Source: Cinclus cinclus (taxonomy: Eukaryota; Chordata; Aves; Passeriformes; Cinclidae). Taken from it: a stretch of 64,000 nt of DNA. The stretch is taken from assembly GCF_963662255.1 (NCBI RefSeq), contig NC_085067.1:1178001-1242000 (forward strand), in the 5' to 3' direction. Positions 22,901 to 34,543 of this stretch are shown here, one piece after another; positions within the stretch are counted from its first letter, which is position 1, and each line of letters begins with the position of its first letter. The notes beneath the pieces are model-generated. The model saw only the letters and a program-made list of their open reading frames with translations, was not told the DNA's origin and made no database searches. The position numbers and the translations under genes are program-made.

Positions 22901-25900
22901 CAACAGCTCTAAAGGTTGAAGTTTTGTCTATTGCAAGCACAGGTACAAACCGAGCCAGCAGCAGTGCGAGCTCCCCTGTGCTCTGTCAGTGCCCTGCACC
23001 CTGCTGTAAGAGAGGTGACAGTTTTCCTGCCCTGCCCCGTTTGGTCAGAGACCATGGCAAAGGCTGCTAAAGGGGCTCAATGACACAGACACGCATCTTG
23101 CGGGCCCTGCATGAGGTCGAGAAACCATTTCAAACACTGTCCTAAAAAAGTGACCACTTCTGGCCACTGCTAACCTTGCTCAGATGGAGACTTCCCCACC
23201 CTAAAGGCAGAAAAGGCTCTTTATCCCCTCACCAATCTCCTCAGAAGTTTACTTCTCCCAGCTCCTCACTACCACAGCTTAACCCTTCTTGCTCACGAAA
23301 AGCCACTAGCGGAGCATGCCTGGGATTTGCTACATGGTACCTTGAGAAGCCTTTCCCACAAACACCGCAGGTGTAGGGTTTCGTGATGCCGCCTTCGTGG
23401 GACCTCACGTGGTAGGTCATGCGATCCTTTCTCTTGAAGCGCTGATTGCAAATGGGACATTCGAAGGGTTTCTCGTCCGAATGGGACAGCTTGTGCCTGT
23501 TGAGGTGGTAGACGTCCCTGAAGGCCTTTCCACACATCTCACAAGCGTGGTTCTTCTTCACGGGCTTGCTGGGCTTCTTCACCGTCTGCGTGACCGCCAT
23601 GGCCGTGGCGCCGGCGCTGCTGCTGGGGTTGGTGGCAGAGGAAGATGTAGTGACTGTGGACAGGATGCCTGCGATAGTCGAAACCAGTGAACTCCGGCTG
23701 TTGTCACCAGCGATGGTCGAGATAAGGGGCACCATTGTGGTGGGAGTTTTCTTTGGCCGTGACACTAACTTTATCCCTGTGTGGCAGGACTCGTGACGCC
23801 TCAAATGGTAGCTGTCCCTGAAAGCTTTGCTGCAGTAAGTGCACACAAAGGAGGTTTTAGGTTTTTCCTTTTTAATCCCAACAATAGCATCCTTTAATGT
23901 TTCTGGTGCAGGCTGAGGTTTCTGCGTTATTGGTAAGGGCAGAATCGGCTTCTGATCGGGCGGCTCAACAGCAGAGCTCAGGAGAGGCAACAAACTGTTC
24001 TGTGCTGCCTGCTGTTGGTGATGGGAGGCTTCGTGTGCCTAAAACCAAACATTCACACTTAAATTCTCTGGCTGGGTGCTCGCTCTGGCATGGTGAGAAC
24101 ATTTACAAATGACAGGGAAGCGCATTCTAGACCAAAAGCCATGGAAGGAACAACAGGGGAAGGTTACATAATGCTGTTTTTGGACAAGATAAACGGCTCG
24201 TGCTGTTAATGCCCTAGCTGCGTAGATCCTGTGGTAAGTGTAGGACACAGTGCAACAACCAAGGAATTATTAAGTTTCTGGAGGGCAACTTTTTATGGAA
24301 GACAACTAGGTGCTTGTCAGATGTTTCAGCAATAGCATTTCATCTTTACATAACAGATAACTCATTTTGCTAATGATCGTATCAGATGGCACCTCAGGAC
24401 TATCTCTGCAGAGGATGAAGGTACTGACAGGAGTTGCAAAATCAGGCCCCACCTTTAAGCCAAGCTCAGTGCACACTGAGAACTGAACTGCAGCCACAGA
24501 GAACCAGGATGCGATAAGGTGTCTTATTTAAACAGCGTGTTCATACCCCTGTGCCAGCACTGAAACCAAAGCAACTGGAATCGGGAGCTGTCTAAAGCCA
24601 CATCTCTATATTTAGCAGGTTCCTGATGCATTTATCCACTGACCACCCTGCTCTCTGCGTCTGGAACTAACAAGAATAGCGGCACGGCCTTTTTCTCTTC
24701 GTCAGCAGCTACTTTGTGCTGGGAAGAGAAGCTGATCAATACATACTGGGAGACATCTAGAGATGCTGGAGAACACGGTTTGGGAGTGTTGGGAATAAAC
24801 CCTGAAAGCTGTTTGAAAGCAGCCAATACCAACTAACTCTGAACCACAGAATCTGTGGCAGAAGCTACCAGGAAGGGAAGCCAGCACCTCTGAGCTGCAG
24901 CCTGCCTGCCACAGGCTGTGCTGCACCACGCGTGGTTATTCTAAGGCAGAAACGCCGTTATTAAAACTCATCCCGTTAGACTGGGACAAAACCCTGGCAG
25001 ATACAATTTTAATGTGGTTTAGAAACCACACAGACCAATTCAGCCTAATGGAGCATTAAAATAAATCACTCCAGCACCTTAAGCCAGTTTAAGTGCATCT
25101 GTATTCAAGATGTGCCTCGGTCTCATCAGACCAGTTTTAAATCAGGCTCGTTATTAACGCAGCATGCCAGGCCTGAAGCTGAGTTTGGGGAAACTTGCAT
25201 TCCCATTAGATCAGTACTGCAGCCTTCCAGGACTCCTTTCCTATGGTTTTCCTCACGAAATAACAGGACTCAAAGCTGTGAGAGCTGAATAAAACACTGT
25301 GCCGGTGCATGACCTTAACCTGTCTACTTTTACATCTGCTGGGGTGGACAGTACTAGGAAGGGCACTCAGGGTAATGCTCTTCCCATGGGAATCCATTTC
25401 AACACGTCCTTTGGACAGGCCAGTATTTCTAGAAGCTCGCTTTGGGCCATTTTCCTAGTTGTATCCTGGGTGCTTTGCCTCTCTGGATGGCAGCAGAGAC
25501 TACAGCCCCCCCAGAGCATCTCTCCCTTGCTGTGGGACAGCCCCTGCATCCAATCTCACTTTTTGGGAGCGTGATGCTGGTGATCTTTGGATAGAAGCCA
25601 TGGGTGGATACCAACACTAACCCACGTGGGAAGGAATACAAGCTCCCAAACACTCCAAGCTTATCTGACAGGAAAACAGTTCACAGGAGAAAGCCTGGAC
25701 TCCGGCTGTTAACAGGAGAAAAAACCTTTGGGATTCATTAGGAGCCAGACCAGGCTGTCCATGTTTATCTGCTTTTTAGATCCAAAGCTCAGGATGCAAC
25801 AGGTAGGCTGGATATTAGCACACCTGCCTGGCCACAGCAGCCACCTCCAACAACAGCCCCAGGGGCTGCTTTATTTCAAGGAGTGATTGCAGAGCTGGAT

Positions 25901-28900
25901 CCAGAACTCTCCTGGAGGCGACGCTGCTAAATCAGGGCATGGCACAAGCTCCAGCAGCTCCATTAAACTTTTCCCTGACTTCAGTGACAATTGTGGATTT
26001 TCAACCATTTATTTTCCACATTTTTTTAAAAAAGGTTTTGACGATTCTACATTGCATCAAAGTAAGAGTATGCACAATACACACCGACAGCACAACGCTG
26101 AGCAAGTTGTGCACTTCAACGCAATTTTAACTTAGGAAAAAAAAACTGAAATGTTTTACAACTTCAAATCAGCATTGAACAATGTTGCTAAACTGCACCA
26201 GAAGACACTGCAGAGCACCTAATGATAGCTCCAGAGATACAATTTCAAAGGCAGAGCTAGCAGATCGGATAATGGAGAGCCCAAATCCTTTGGACAAGGT
26301 TCAAACTTAGGCAGTTTATGGATATTTTTAAGCCTCAAAGAATCGTCAGCACTTCAAGGTAATGATGCACTTATTCCTACAGATCCGATGGAGACAGTGG
26401 ACATAAAACAATGTATGTTCATCAGGCTGCAGGCTCTGGAGCTGCTGCTTATGTAAGTCTGCTTATCTTGGTTCCCAGGGAGCCAGCGTTATTCGCAGCA
26501 CTGTGCTCCTCACAGCCCTTCTGCCACGAGCTGTGTTCCTCAGTTTCCAAGGGCTGCTAAAGCCTTTTAAAAAAGGATCAGGCAGCATTTTTTTTAACTC
26601 CCCGTTGGAGAAGGGAAGCCAGCACCTGCTGCACGCCTCTGGCAGGCGCAGTTATGCAGGCTCCAACCACGGTTTTACTCGACCCAGCATTAACGTCAAG
26701 TCAACATTTTGGAGATATTTTGATGGCCTGGGACAGGCTCCCTGCAAAATCCCCTTGGTTCTGTCACTAATTCCTTCTCTCCTGGAGGGGCAGTGAACAA
26801 AAAAAAACCCTGTAATTCGCGACCCGGAGTGTAGGATGTGGCATTGTGAACTTCCAATGCCAGAGGCTAAAATATTTTTGTGCTCCAGCCTTAATGTGAG
26901 AGCAACAAATTAGCATGAGTCATATCTTGAACACTCCATCTGATGGATGAGTCCTCCTCACATTAACAGATACAACTTTCGCTTCCTGAGCACATCCTAA
27001 AAGTGGTTTTCCAACTATGCATTTTGGGGACTGAGAAGATCCAAACAAGAACTGCTTATTCAGTGGCACGATTGTTTCTTTAGAAAGGGATACAATTCAT
27101 CAAAATGCCACCTAAAAACAGTGGAACAACTTTATTTGGAAGGAGCAGTTTACAGTCTCACAGCCCACTGCTGCGGGACTAAAATTAAGACGTTGAAACC
27201 TTCTCTAAAAACATTTGGTTAAAAATTACAACTTTATATTCCACGTATTAGGATGTCCCTTAAGAATCCTGTCCCAGCTAGAACACACACTCAGTTTAAC
27301 ACTCCCCCCAGGAAGAACGAGTGTGAATATTCAGTCTCTTCCATTTGTTATTTAACTGACACTGGGGAGAGACTTTAAAATCCCTGCTTTTTAACTAGTT
27401 TTAACTAATCAGCTGGATCAGGGCTGATGTGCTGCTGTGAGAATGGGAAGAAGAAAAATGAAAGTCACATCAGGACTACCTCAGTGCTGCTTTCTGTTGG
27501 GTGCATTGGCATGCTCGCACCCCAAATCATTGATTTTAACAAAACCACTCAAGAAACAATATCCAGCATTTATAACGAGCTCTGAAAGCTTTATTATTTA
27601 GAAGGGCGGGGGGGGGGGGGGGGGGAGGAAATCTGAGGAAAATTTCCACGTCACAGTTTTATGAAGATGCTTCCGAGTCACACGTTCAGAAAGTGAACTG
27701 CTGACTCCTTAATTAAAAGCAGCAAAGCTGACTCCTAAATCAGTGTGTGACATCACTACCTCAAAACTCAGCACCTTCAAAAAAAAAACACGGATGAGCA
27801 GCGAGGAGCTGGACACGTACTTGAAAGCATTACTTGGCATTTCTCAGCCTGCTGCAATACAGTCCTGCCAGCTTAGGAAAAATTTCCCCTGGAAAACACT
27901 CAGCTGGGAGGCAGCAAGGCACTAAAGCAGCCCCAGCTCGGAGGGAGATGGCCCTAAACTAAGGAGATTAACTTCTTAGCGTGAAGTTTCCTACGTGCGA
28001 ATCACAACTGCCCACTAGAGTAAGAAATAATTCACCAGACCTCAGCCAAACTCGATGGCATCACCCGCATCCATCATGGAAAAACGGAAAACCCAGCACC
28101 CAGCTCCCGGTACCGGCTCCCCGGAACATTCCCGGCGTGTTTTCGGAGGCAGAGAACCCGAGCGAGTGACTCATCCCTTGGTACTTGCAAGGGACGAATT
28201 TTTCCTCCCTAAAGGAATGGTGCTCGTTCTTGGCGGATTTATTCATTCAACTCAGGTTTTCAAACTCGTGTCACGGGTTTGGTTTGGGTTTAATTCCGAG
28301 GAGGACAGTGAGGAAGCGAGCGGCCGCCACCGGGAATGTGCAAAGAGGATTATTTTACCTTGAGAAAGGTGATGTGCTGGGCGCTTTTTTTTTTTTTCCC
28401 CCGCTGCTGCTGCAATCACACATTTTATGTTTTCCAGCTCAAAAAAAAAAAAAAAAAACCCAACCAAAAAAAAAAAAAACCACAGGAGAAAACAATCTGG
28501 TGCGAAAGGGCTCGCAAGGCTCACAAAAGCCAGGCGAGGATTTTTTTCTTTTTTAGTTTTTTTTTTTTTTTCGGTACATTGGATTTTCTTCGGAATTACA
28601 TAAACAGCGGTGTTTTTAAGTCAGTCTTTTACCGACAGAAAGGGGGAAAATTGTGACTCAGTTGGCAAAGGGAGGGGTTGCACGCTCCACCGTCCCTATT
28701 CCTCCCCACTGCCGTTAGGATTTCGCCAGTTTTTACAGAAATCCGGCCCGCTCGCGTCCTATTTTAAAAGAAAACAAGCTCCCTCGTCAGCCGGCCCTGA
28801 GTCAGGCTGTTTAAAGAGGGATTAATTTATTCTCCCAGACACGGCGTTTGTTCCATCGGGGTTTTGTTGGAGCCCGGTGGAAGCTCGGGGTTGTTTTTTT

Positions 28901-29390
28901 TTTGTTCGTGGGGTTGTTTTTTGTTTATTTTTTTTCTGTTGTTGTTGTTGTTTTTCTTTTTTGGGCGGGGGGGTGGGGGGAAGAGAGAGAAAAACAAGCA
29001 AACACCAAAAAAAAAAAAAATAAAGCGCGATCTCACGTTTTGCGAGGAATAAAAATAAAATATAAATATGAATATCGGTGGTTTGTAATGAAAGCGGGAA
29101 GGAGCGCGCTGCGGGGCGGCGGCGGAGGGAGAAAGTGCAGGAGGGAAGGAGGGAGAAGCGGAGCCGCGGGGCCGGTGAGGCGCTGCCCGGCGGGCCGGGT
29201 CGGGCCGGGCCGGGCCGGGCCGGGGGCGGGCGGGGGCCGGGCGGCCGCGCTGAGTGACAGCACGGCCCGGCGGGGACCGGCGGGGCCGCGGCCGTGAGGG
29301 AGGGAGGGAGAGAGGGGGGGCGCGGGCAGCGCCGCCGCCGCCGCCGCGGGGCCTCACCTGAAAGAGGAACGCGGTCCAGTTGGCCTCCAT
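16886..29390 (-). CDS. VEZF1: VEZF1, vascular endothelial zinc finger 1 (six coding exons)
   Basis: This is a nuclear C2H2 zinc-finger transcription factor (DB1/ZNF161; the chicken protein is BGP1) that binds G-rich strings at promoters and insulators. The exons are 29358-29390, 23341-24038, 22586-22649, 21431-21614, 19765-19992 and 16886-17313. All join in frame at GT-AG borders and give 544 residues plus a TAA stop. The fingers lie at about residues 75-97, 175-197, 203-225, 233-256, 262-284 and 288-309. A 40-glutamine tract (338-377) follows, then a Thr/Pro/Val/Met-rich tail of degenerate short repeats ending SPPW. The start is MEANWTAFLFQ, the known VEZF1 N-terminus. The human protein, as I recall it, is about 20 residues shorter, mainly because of a shorter polyQ. 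Identification is very secure. Confidence 0.97.
17314..19764 (-). other. VEZF1: VEZF1 intron 5
   Basis: This is bounded by GGTAAAAC (donor, GT at 19,764-19,763) and TTTTTAG (acceptor). It contains poly(A)/poly(T) tracts around 18,337-18,395. No alternative exon is supported. Confidence 0.85.
19765..19992 (-). CDS. VEZF1: VEZF1 coding exon 5 (polyglutamine exon)
   Basis: The acceptor GGCATAG precedes CATGCATG. The exon encodes CMSEETSNQK, then 40 glutamines, then HVTSWPGKQVETLRLWEEA and VKARKK. Its 228 bases are consistent with both splice phases. Confidence 0.96.
19841..19960 (-). repeat. VEZF1: CAG/CAA repeat encoding Q40 in VEZF1
   Basis: There are 40 consecutive glutamine codons with no other residue. 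On the coding strand CAG blocks are broken by CAA runs; the longest pure CAG block is 12 codons and lies at the 3' end of the tract. The opposite strand reads as poly-Leu, poly-Cys or poly-Ala frames, which are artefacts. Confidence 0.98.
20840..20940 (-). mobile_element. Old CR1-like LINE fragment in VEZF1 intron 4
   Basis: The sequence contains tctagaaggagctattacaa, then catctgacctcctgcacaac and accagtcagatgcc. This resembles the inverted 3' end of ancient sauropsid CR1 copies (a gatcatctagtctgacctcc-like block). It is highly diverged. Confidence 0.4.
21431..21614 (-). CDS. VEZF1: VEZF1 coding exon 4 (fingers 5 and 6)
   Basis: The acceptor TTCATCTAG precedes ACGTGCACTG and the donor is AAAAGTAGG. 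The exon encodes TCTAAFATKDRLRTHMVRH, EGKVSCNICGKLLSAAYITS, HLKTHGQSQSINCNTCKQGI and NK. It completes finger 5 and contains finger 6, followed by a CxxC pair (C317, C320). Confidence 0.96.
22586..22649 (-). CDS. VEZF1: VEZF1 coding exon 3 (64 bp)
   Basis: The acceptor TTCTTGCAG and donor CAAGTAAGG bound a 64-base exon. It completes Arg244 and encodes PDHLSCHVKHVHSTERPFKC and Q: the histidine half of finger 4, an HSTERP linker and the first cysteine of finger 5. Confidence 0.96.
23341..24038 (-). CDS. VEZF1: VEZF1 coding exon 2 (fingers 1-3 and start of 4)
   Basis: The acceptor TTTTAG precedes GCACACGAAG. The donor is TCAAG|GTACCATG at 23,340-23,339. The exon encodes residues 12-243 plus two bases of Arg244. 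It includes the AHEASHHQQQAAQNS segment, a proline-rich stretch, finger 1, a long Ser/Thr-rich spacer (98-174), fingers 2 and 3 joined by SDEKP, and the cysteine half of finger 4. Confidence 0.97.
24039..29357 (-). other. VEZF1: VEZF1 intron 1
   Basis: This 5.3 kb intron is bounded by CAG|GTGAGG (donor) and TTTTAG (acceptor). It contains an 18-base dG:dC run at 27,608-27,625 and poly(A)/poly(T) tracts around 28,388-28,575. No further exon is recognisable. Confidence 0.85.
27608..27625 (+). repeat. Homopolymer dG18 in VEZF1 intron 1
   Basis: Eighteen consecutive G bases on the plus strand. Chicken BGP1/VEZF1 is known to bind homopolymeric dG strings, so this is a possible self-binding site (inference). 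Confidence 0.9.
29358..29390 (-). CDS. VEZF1: VEZF1 coding exon 1
   Basis: The ATG is at 29,388-29,390. Eleven codons, MEANWTAFLFQ, end exactly at a CAG|GTGAGG donor. The N-terminal peptide is diagnostic for VEZF1. Confidence 0.96.
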
Positions 29391-29472
29391 GGCGGGGGCG
29401 GCGCGGCCCCGGGCGGCGGCGGCGGCGGCTGCGGCGGGCGGTCCCCCCGTCGCTCCCTCCCCCGGGCCGCAG

Positions 29473-29520
29473 CTACATGGAGCCGACAACAAAGCGGCGG
29501 CGGCGGCGGCGGCTCAACAT
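29473..29520 (-). other. Upstream ORF in the VEZF1 leader (15 codons)
   Basis: On the minus strand ATG at 29,518-29,520 opens a 15-codon frame, MLSRRRRRRFVVGSM, closed by TAG at 29,473-29,475, 82 bases before the main ATG. Its six arginines come from a CGC run. Its last sense codon is itself an ATG followed directly by TAG, a start-stop element. It matters only if the transcript begins upstream of 29,520, which is plausible but unproven. Confidence 0.5.
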
Positions 29521-30010
29521 GGCAGCGCCGAGCGGCCGCTTCCGCTAACCTCGGGCTGCACCACTGCGGCCCAGAGGGGGGAGGCGGCGGCGCGGCGCCC
29601 CGGCGGGGCGGCGATGGCCCGGGCGGCCGCGGCGCCGCCCCCGCCGCTCCCCTCGCCGCGGGGCGGGCGGCGGGCCCGGGGCGGCGCGGCGGGGCGGCGG
29701 CGCGGGCGGCGGGGCCGGGGCGGCGCGGCGGGCCGGCCGCCCCCCCCGCGGGGCTGGCAATGGGCCGGTCCCGGGCTGGGGAAGCCGAGCTGTGGCGAGA
29801 GAAGATGGAGGAGCGGCCGAGGTGTCCGGGGCCGCCGCCGCCCGCCCCGGCTCGGCCCCGGGGCCGCCGAGCCGCCCGCCCTCCCCTTCTCCCCTCCCCG
29901 CCCGCCGCCCCCGCCCGCCGCGCCGGGAGGGAGGGAGCCGCGGGGGCGGCGGGGGGCGGCTTCGCCCGCGGGTGCAGGCGGGCGGCAGCGCCGGGGGCGG
30001 GGGTGGTGAT

Positions 30011-30026
30011 GGGGGGGGGGGGGGGG
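30011..30026 (+). repeat. Homopolymer dG16 upstream of VEZF1
   Basis: Sixteen consecutive G bases lie about 620 bp upstream of the VEZF1 ATG, inside the CpG island. This is the type of G string bound by BGP1/VEZF1 at the chicken beta-globin promoter. Confidence 0.9.
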
Positions 30027-33000
30027 TGTGAACTCGGGGCTGCCCCGGGGGTCGCCCGGCGCCGCCACCGCCTTGGCACAATCGGGGTCGCCCTCAGCCC
30101 ACCCGGGCTCGCCCTCAGCCCTCCGGGGCTGCTGCCGCCTCCCCGGGGCCGGCTCTGCCTCGCACCCCGCCTGGCCGGGCTCCAGCGGGGCCGGGCCCGA
30201 CGCTGTCCCGCAGCCCGCGGGGGGCTCGGGCCGTGCGGTGAGCGCTCCGCGCAGTCTCCACGGCGCCAGATGAACGGATTCGCCCGTACCTGAGGCATCT
30301 TCGGTGCAGCACATGCATGCAAATCGTAGCCACGAGCAATTAAATATATTCGTACCGTTAATTACGTGTTTACATACATCAAGCACGTCCCTGACAGGCA
30401 GCAGGACGGGACCCAGGGACGGCCCCTTGCACCTCCCTGGTGCTCCCAGGACAGGGAAGGATGTGGGGGAACGTCTGTGCCCTGCCTCAGGTGGCATCTG
30501 AGGGACACCCAGCATTTCTTCAACACCTGAGTGTGGCAGGTTTAACACTGTCACAGGAGGGGGGTTATTAATCCTGACCTCCCGTTGCCTTCACTGGCGC
30601 TGGGGAGATGAGAACAGGCTTACAGCACTTTATTATTTATTTTCCCCCAGCTCTGTACAATCCTCTTTGCTCAGGCCTGGATCCCCGCTGAGCATCCAAG
30701 GCCTCGGTGGCACCGGGCGTGGGGAGAAGCAGCCGGGGCGCCCTGGCTGCAGCGTGCAGGGCTAAATTTGGCCCCTGTGACTTCCTCCCATGTGGGACAC
30801 CCGGATGGTTTTTCTTGTCTCCTGTTACAGATAATGCAAAGGCCGATCCTGAAGCTGCAGCTCAGCACAGCCCTGGCGCAGCAGGGAGGAGGGACAGTGG
30901 GGACAAAGCAGGGGACACCTTTGTGCAGCGTTGGGCAGGTCACCTGGCTCCTGCACTGCTGGTCCTCAGCCCTCCCCAGGCGTTTCTTCACCTTCCTAGA
31001 GCATTGCAAAACAGTCATTTGTTCTGTTCCGAGAGATGCCTGCGGTTCTTTCACGCCTCTCAGGCTTTTTTCCTTGAAACTCCAGTGCCAGAGTCAAGTG
31101 GTTATGTCAAAACGTGTTTGCATTTAAAACAAAAGGGAGTTTCTCAGCCTTGTGACCCCAGAGGGAAGTTTGTGATTCTGTGCCCAGGGGTTTGGCTGCC
31201 TGGAGTGGCCCAGCCTGCTTGGGAGCACCTGCACCTCCAAGGGTCCGTGAGCCTCAGGGAGTTTGGAGCCTTCTTGGTTTTGACCCTCCTGTCTGTGCCA
31301 GCACAGAGCTCTGTACTGATGCACAGCACTAGAAACTGCAAAATACTGCCCTTGCTCTGCAGATCCTCACTGAGAAAAACAGACCAAAAAAAGGAGACAA
31401 AGGGGTTTGCCAGGACTCCACCAGCCCGGCTCACCTGGAGATGCTCTCTGCTCATCCCAGATGTTTTTTCCCAGCTGGATCACCCCCTGTGCAGCCCATG
31501 ACTCTGTCCTGCCCGGTGTTCCGACCCCGGAGAGCCTGGAGGAGCTCCACGTTCGAGGAGAGGGGACACCACTGCCGCCCCTGGTTATTTCCCTCCCGGT
31601 CGCTCGGTTATTTTTGTTAACGCTTATTAAGGAAGACTTGGGAGAGCTCTTTGTTAAGGGCTCACACTCACTTCAATTAAAGGCTAAGAAAACTACCCAA
31701 GCGTATCACTGACTCATCGGAGAAATCCCGACGAGCACGTAGCCGCCTAAACTCTGTTCTTGTTTTCACAGCTAAAGGACTTGAGAGGAACAAAACCTGC
31801 GAGACTCGCAGCTAAGTCAGACAAGAGGGAAACGGAGTTGGAACTCACTTCCCTCTTGGCAGTGCCCTTCTGGGCCCTCCCAGCCCCTCTTTTACCCCGA
31901 CACATCCCAGGGCTAGTCTGGAAGCAGAGCGAGCCGAGGCACTGAGAGTCCCCGGGGGGAAGGACTCGCAGGAGCTCTATTTAGAAAGGGCAAGTCTGTG
32001 CCAAACCTGACGAACTTTCCTTTACCCAGAATTATAACTGGAAGTCTAAAAAGCCACAGTGTTTGAAAACACATATTTACATTATATATGCCCCAAAGCA
32101 GAATAAACAAAGGTTAGATTTGTAAACTCTCCATCTTAATTAAAACAGCACTGCTAAGGACAAACCCACATAACAGGCGGCTTGAAGTGCTGTGTTATTT
32201 AATTTATACCTTCCAGCTCCCTTAGTCATGGAGCTGGGACAGCGATAGCATCAGCAGCCACCCTGCTGTGCAGCTCACAGGGAATTTCTAGGGCACTGGG
32301 AACCGTGTGGCCCATTTACCACCATCCTGAGGCTGCGCTTTTCTGCCTTTTCAAACTCAAATCTTCCCTCCTTCTCCCTTGGCACTTCCCATACTGTTAG
32401 GAAGGAATGGAATGCTGCTGGGTGTCTCCTTCCAGTGCTGAGGCTCATTGTGGGAAGCCTCCCAGGGACAGGCCAGCACCGGAGCTGCCCCTTGGTGCCA
32501 CAGCCATGCTCTGCCCAGTGCCAGCACCACGCATCCCCCTGACGCTCCCTGCTCCAGCCCTGCTGGGCCAGCGAGTGCTTGCATCATTTACAATAGAAAC
32601 CGGGCAAAGATTTCAGCTGTAGAGGAACCCCTTTCTGTTCATGCTCTTATTGCCACAGCGGGCTTTGAACTTTGCAGCTCTGTGGGGCTGGAGAGCCCTC
32701 GAGTGTGTAAATAAGCTGTGCTGATGGTGCTGAGAACATGCTCCCCGCAGGCAATTTCCCTTCAGCTGCTTCCCAAGTTCTGTCTTTTCTGGTTTCTCTC
32801 TTTGCAGCCTCGATTCCCTCTCAAAGTGATCAGGGACACTAAACAGAGACAGTGAATTACATCTGCGGGAAGCAGGTGTGGAAGCAGAGTGGGAGGAACC
32901 GTGGGATGATCCAGCATCCTCCAGAGAATATCCCACGGTCTCCCACTGCCCACTGGATGGACATCCCTGACCCACAGCAAAACGAGGGTGGAAGACGCTG

Positions 33001-33945
33001 CAGGGACAGGCAACCCATTTACTAGGCAGAGGGAAATGGGAATGGGAACAGAAAAGAAAAGGGAAAAGGGAAAAGCTTTTGCCAGATGGTTGCCCATAGT
33101 CACAGTCTCCATCGTGCCCTCGAGGGTGGCAGCGATGCCCTGTCCTGCCCGCGCCGCGCCAGGGCCACCACCCAGCCAGCCCCGGGCTCGGGAGCGCTGC
33201 CACTGCCGAGAGCGCCGGAGCCTCCTCGTAATTAGCGCATCGGAAAGATCGCTTCGCTTCTCAAAAGAGGGAAATAATATGCAGGAAACTGCCAGCCAGC
33301 TCGGCTGAAACACTGAGAGGCAGGGCGGCGTTCAGGGGGGAAGCAGCGAGGAGCTGCCCCAGGGGAAGGAGCGCGGTCCCTGGGACTCAGCAGGGATGGC
33401 CGAGCGCTGCTCCCGGCTCTGCTTTCCTGCCTTTAGCCCCAAACTCGGAGGTGCGTTGCTGCTGTGATGTGTGAGGAGGGAGGGAGGGAAGCTGGAGAAG
33501 CCAGGGGAATGCCCCGGGCAGTGGGCTGTGGTGCCAGGGTCACACGCTGCTGTGACAGCGGGGAGACCCCCGGGCCCGCACAGAGTTGGGTCAGCTCCCA
33601 CCACACTGTCACCATTTCTGGGCTCCCCTAGGGCTCTGCTCCCTCCAGGCAGGAAAAGCCTCACGGTTACTCCGTGCCTTAAGCGTTCCCTGGTGAAAGC
33701 ATCCCCAGGGCAAGCTGCCCTGCAATGGTCACTCCCTTCCCTGCAGCGCTCCTCAACTCTTCCCTGCTGCATCTCCTGCACCCTCTGTCCCCTCTCAGCC
33801 ACACACCTGCCATGGGAAACCCTTCCTGGGATTTCCTCATCCTCCCTAATCCCTGTGGATCCACCGCTGTCTCTCTCCTCTCCCCGGGGTACCGCAGCAG
33901 ACGGATTGCCACTTCCCTACAGCCCGAGCCTGCCTTTCCCCGGCA

Positions 33946-34070
33946 GGGATGGGATGGGATGGGATGGGATGGGATGGGATGGGATGGGATGGGATGGGAT
34001 GGGATGGGATGGGATGGGATGGGATGGGATGGGATGGGATGGGATGGGATGGGATGGGATGGGATGGGAT
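33946..34070 (+). repeat. (GGGAT)25 pentanucleotide array
   Basis: Twenty-five uninterrupted, identical copies of GGGAT span 125 bases. The repeat keeps several frames open on both strands (Gly-Trp-Asp-Gly-Met and Ser-His-Pro-Ile-Pro patterns), so overlapping ORFs are artefacts. Confidence 0.98.
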
Positions 34071-34543
34071 GGGGCTGGCTGCATTCCCCGGGGCTCGGTG
34101 CTCCAGCACACGCCGTGCCCGGGCGGGAGGCGCTCCGGAGGAAGCTCCGGCGGCCGAAGGACAGCGAGCCCTGGGCTATGTTTAGCCCTGAGGCCGCACG
34201 CCGGGAAGTGTCCTTATCTCTTCCCACCTCCTTGTCCCCATCCGTGCCTGGGCTAATCTCTGCTTGGCACCTTGAGCGCCGCAGCTGCCCCACGCCGCCA
34301 GCACCCAGCGGCTTTTTGTTGTTATTTTAGTAATCTCCGTCACAAGTTGTTTTTTTTTTCCCCCATGAAACGGCCGCTGCCATCTGCATCCCACGGAGAG
34401 GAAGAGTCGCCCCTTGGTTGCCACGCTGGCAACCGAGGATGCTGCTGGTGTGGCCTGCAGGGTCTCTGCCCGTGCTCATCTTTGTCCCCAGCCCTGTGCC
34501 CCGGTGTCGCATGGTGGGGATGGCTCACACTTAATATCAAAGC

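Larger units (their letters stand above)
29090..30280. promoter_or_regulatory. VEZF1: CpG island, VEZF1 promoter
   Basis: Very CpG-dense sequence surrounds coding exon 1 and extends about 900 bp upstream of it, with CGG/GCC trinucleotide runs and GC boxes. A YY1-like AACATGGCAGC element lies at 29,516-29,526. The transcription start is not resolvable. Confidence 0.75.

Noticed and set aside
23241..23340. Extension of the VEZF1 exon 2 frame past the finger-4 start
   Set aside because: It runs past a clear GTACCATG donor; the real protein continues with PDHLSCHV from exon 3.
29354..30554. 322- and 346-codon minus-strand ORFs upstream of VEZF1
   Set aside because: CpG-island artefacts with Pro/Arg/Ala composition; the true VEZF1 start is the short MEANWTAFLFQ exon ending at a good donor.
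33471..34330. ORFs of 200-260 codons across 33,471-34,330 on both strands
   Set aside because: They are held open by the GGGAT array; flanking parts show no domain or splice logic.
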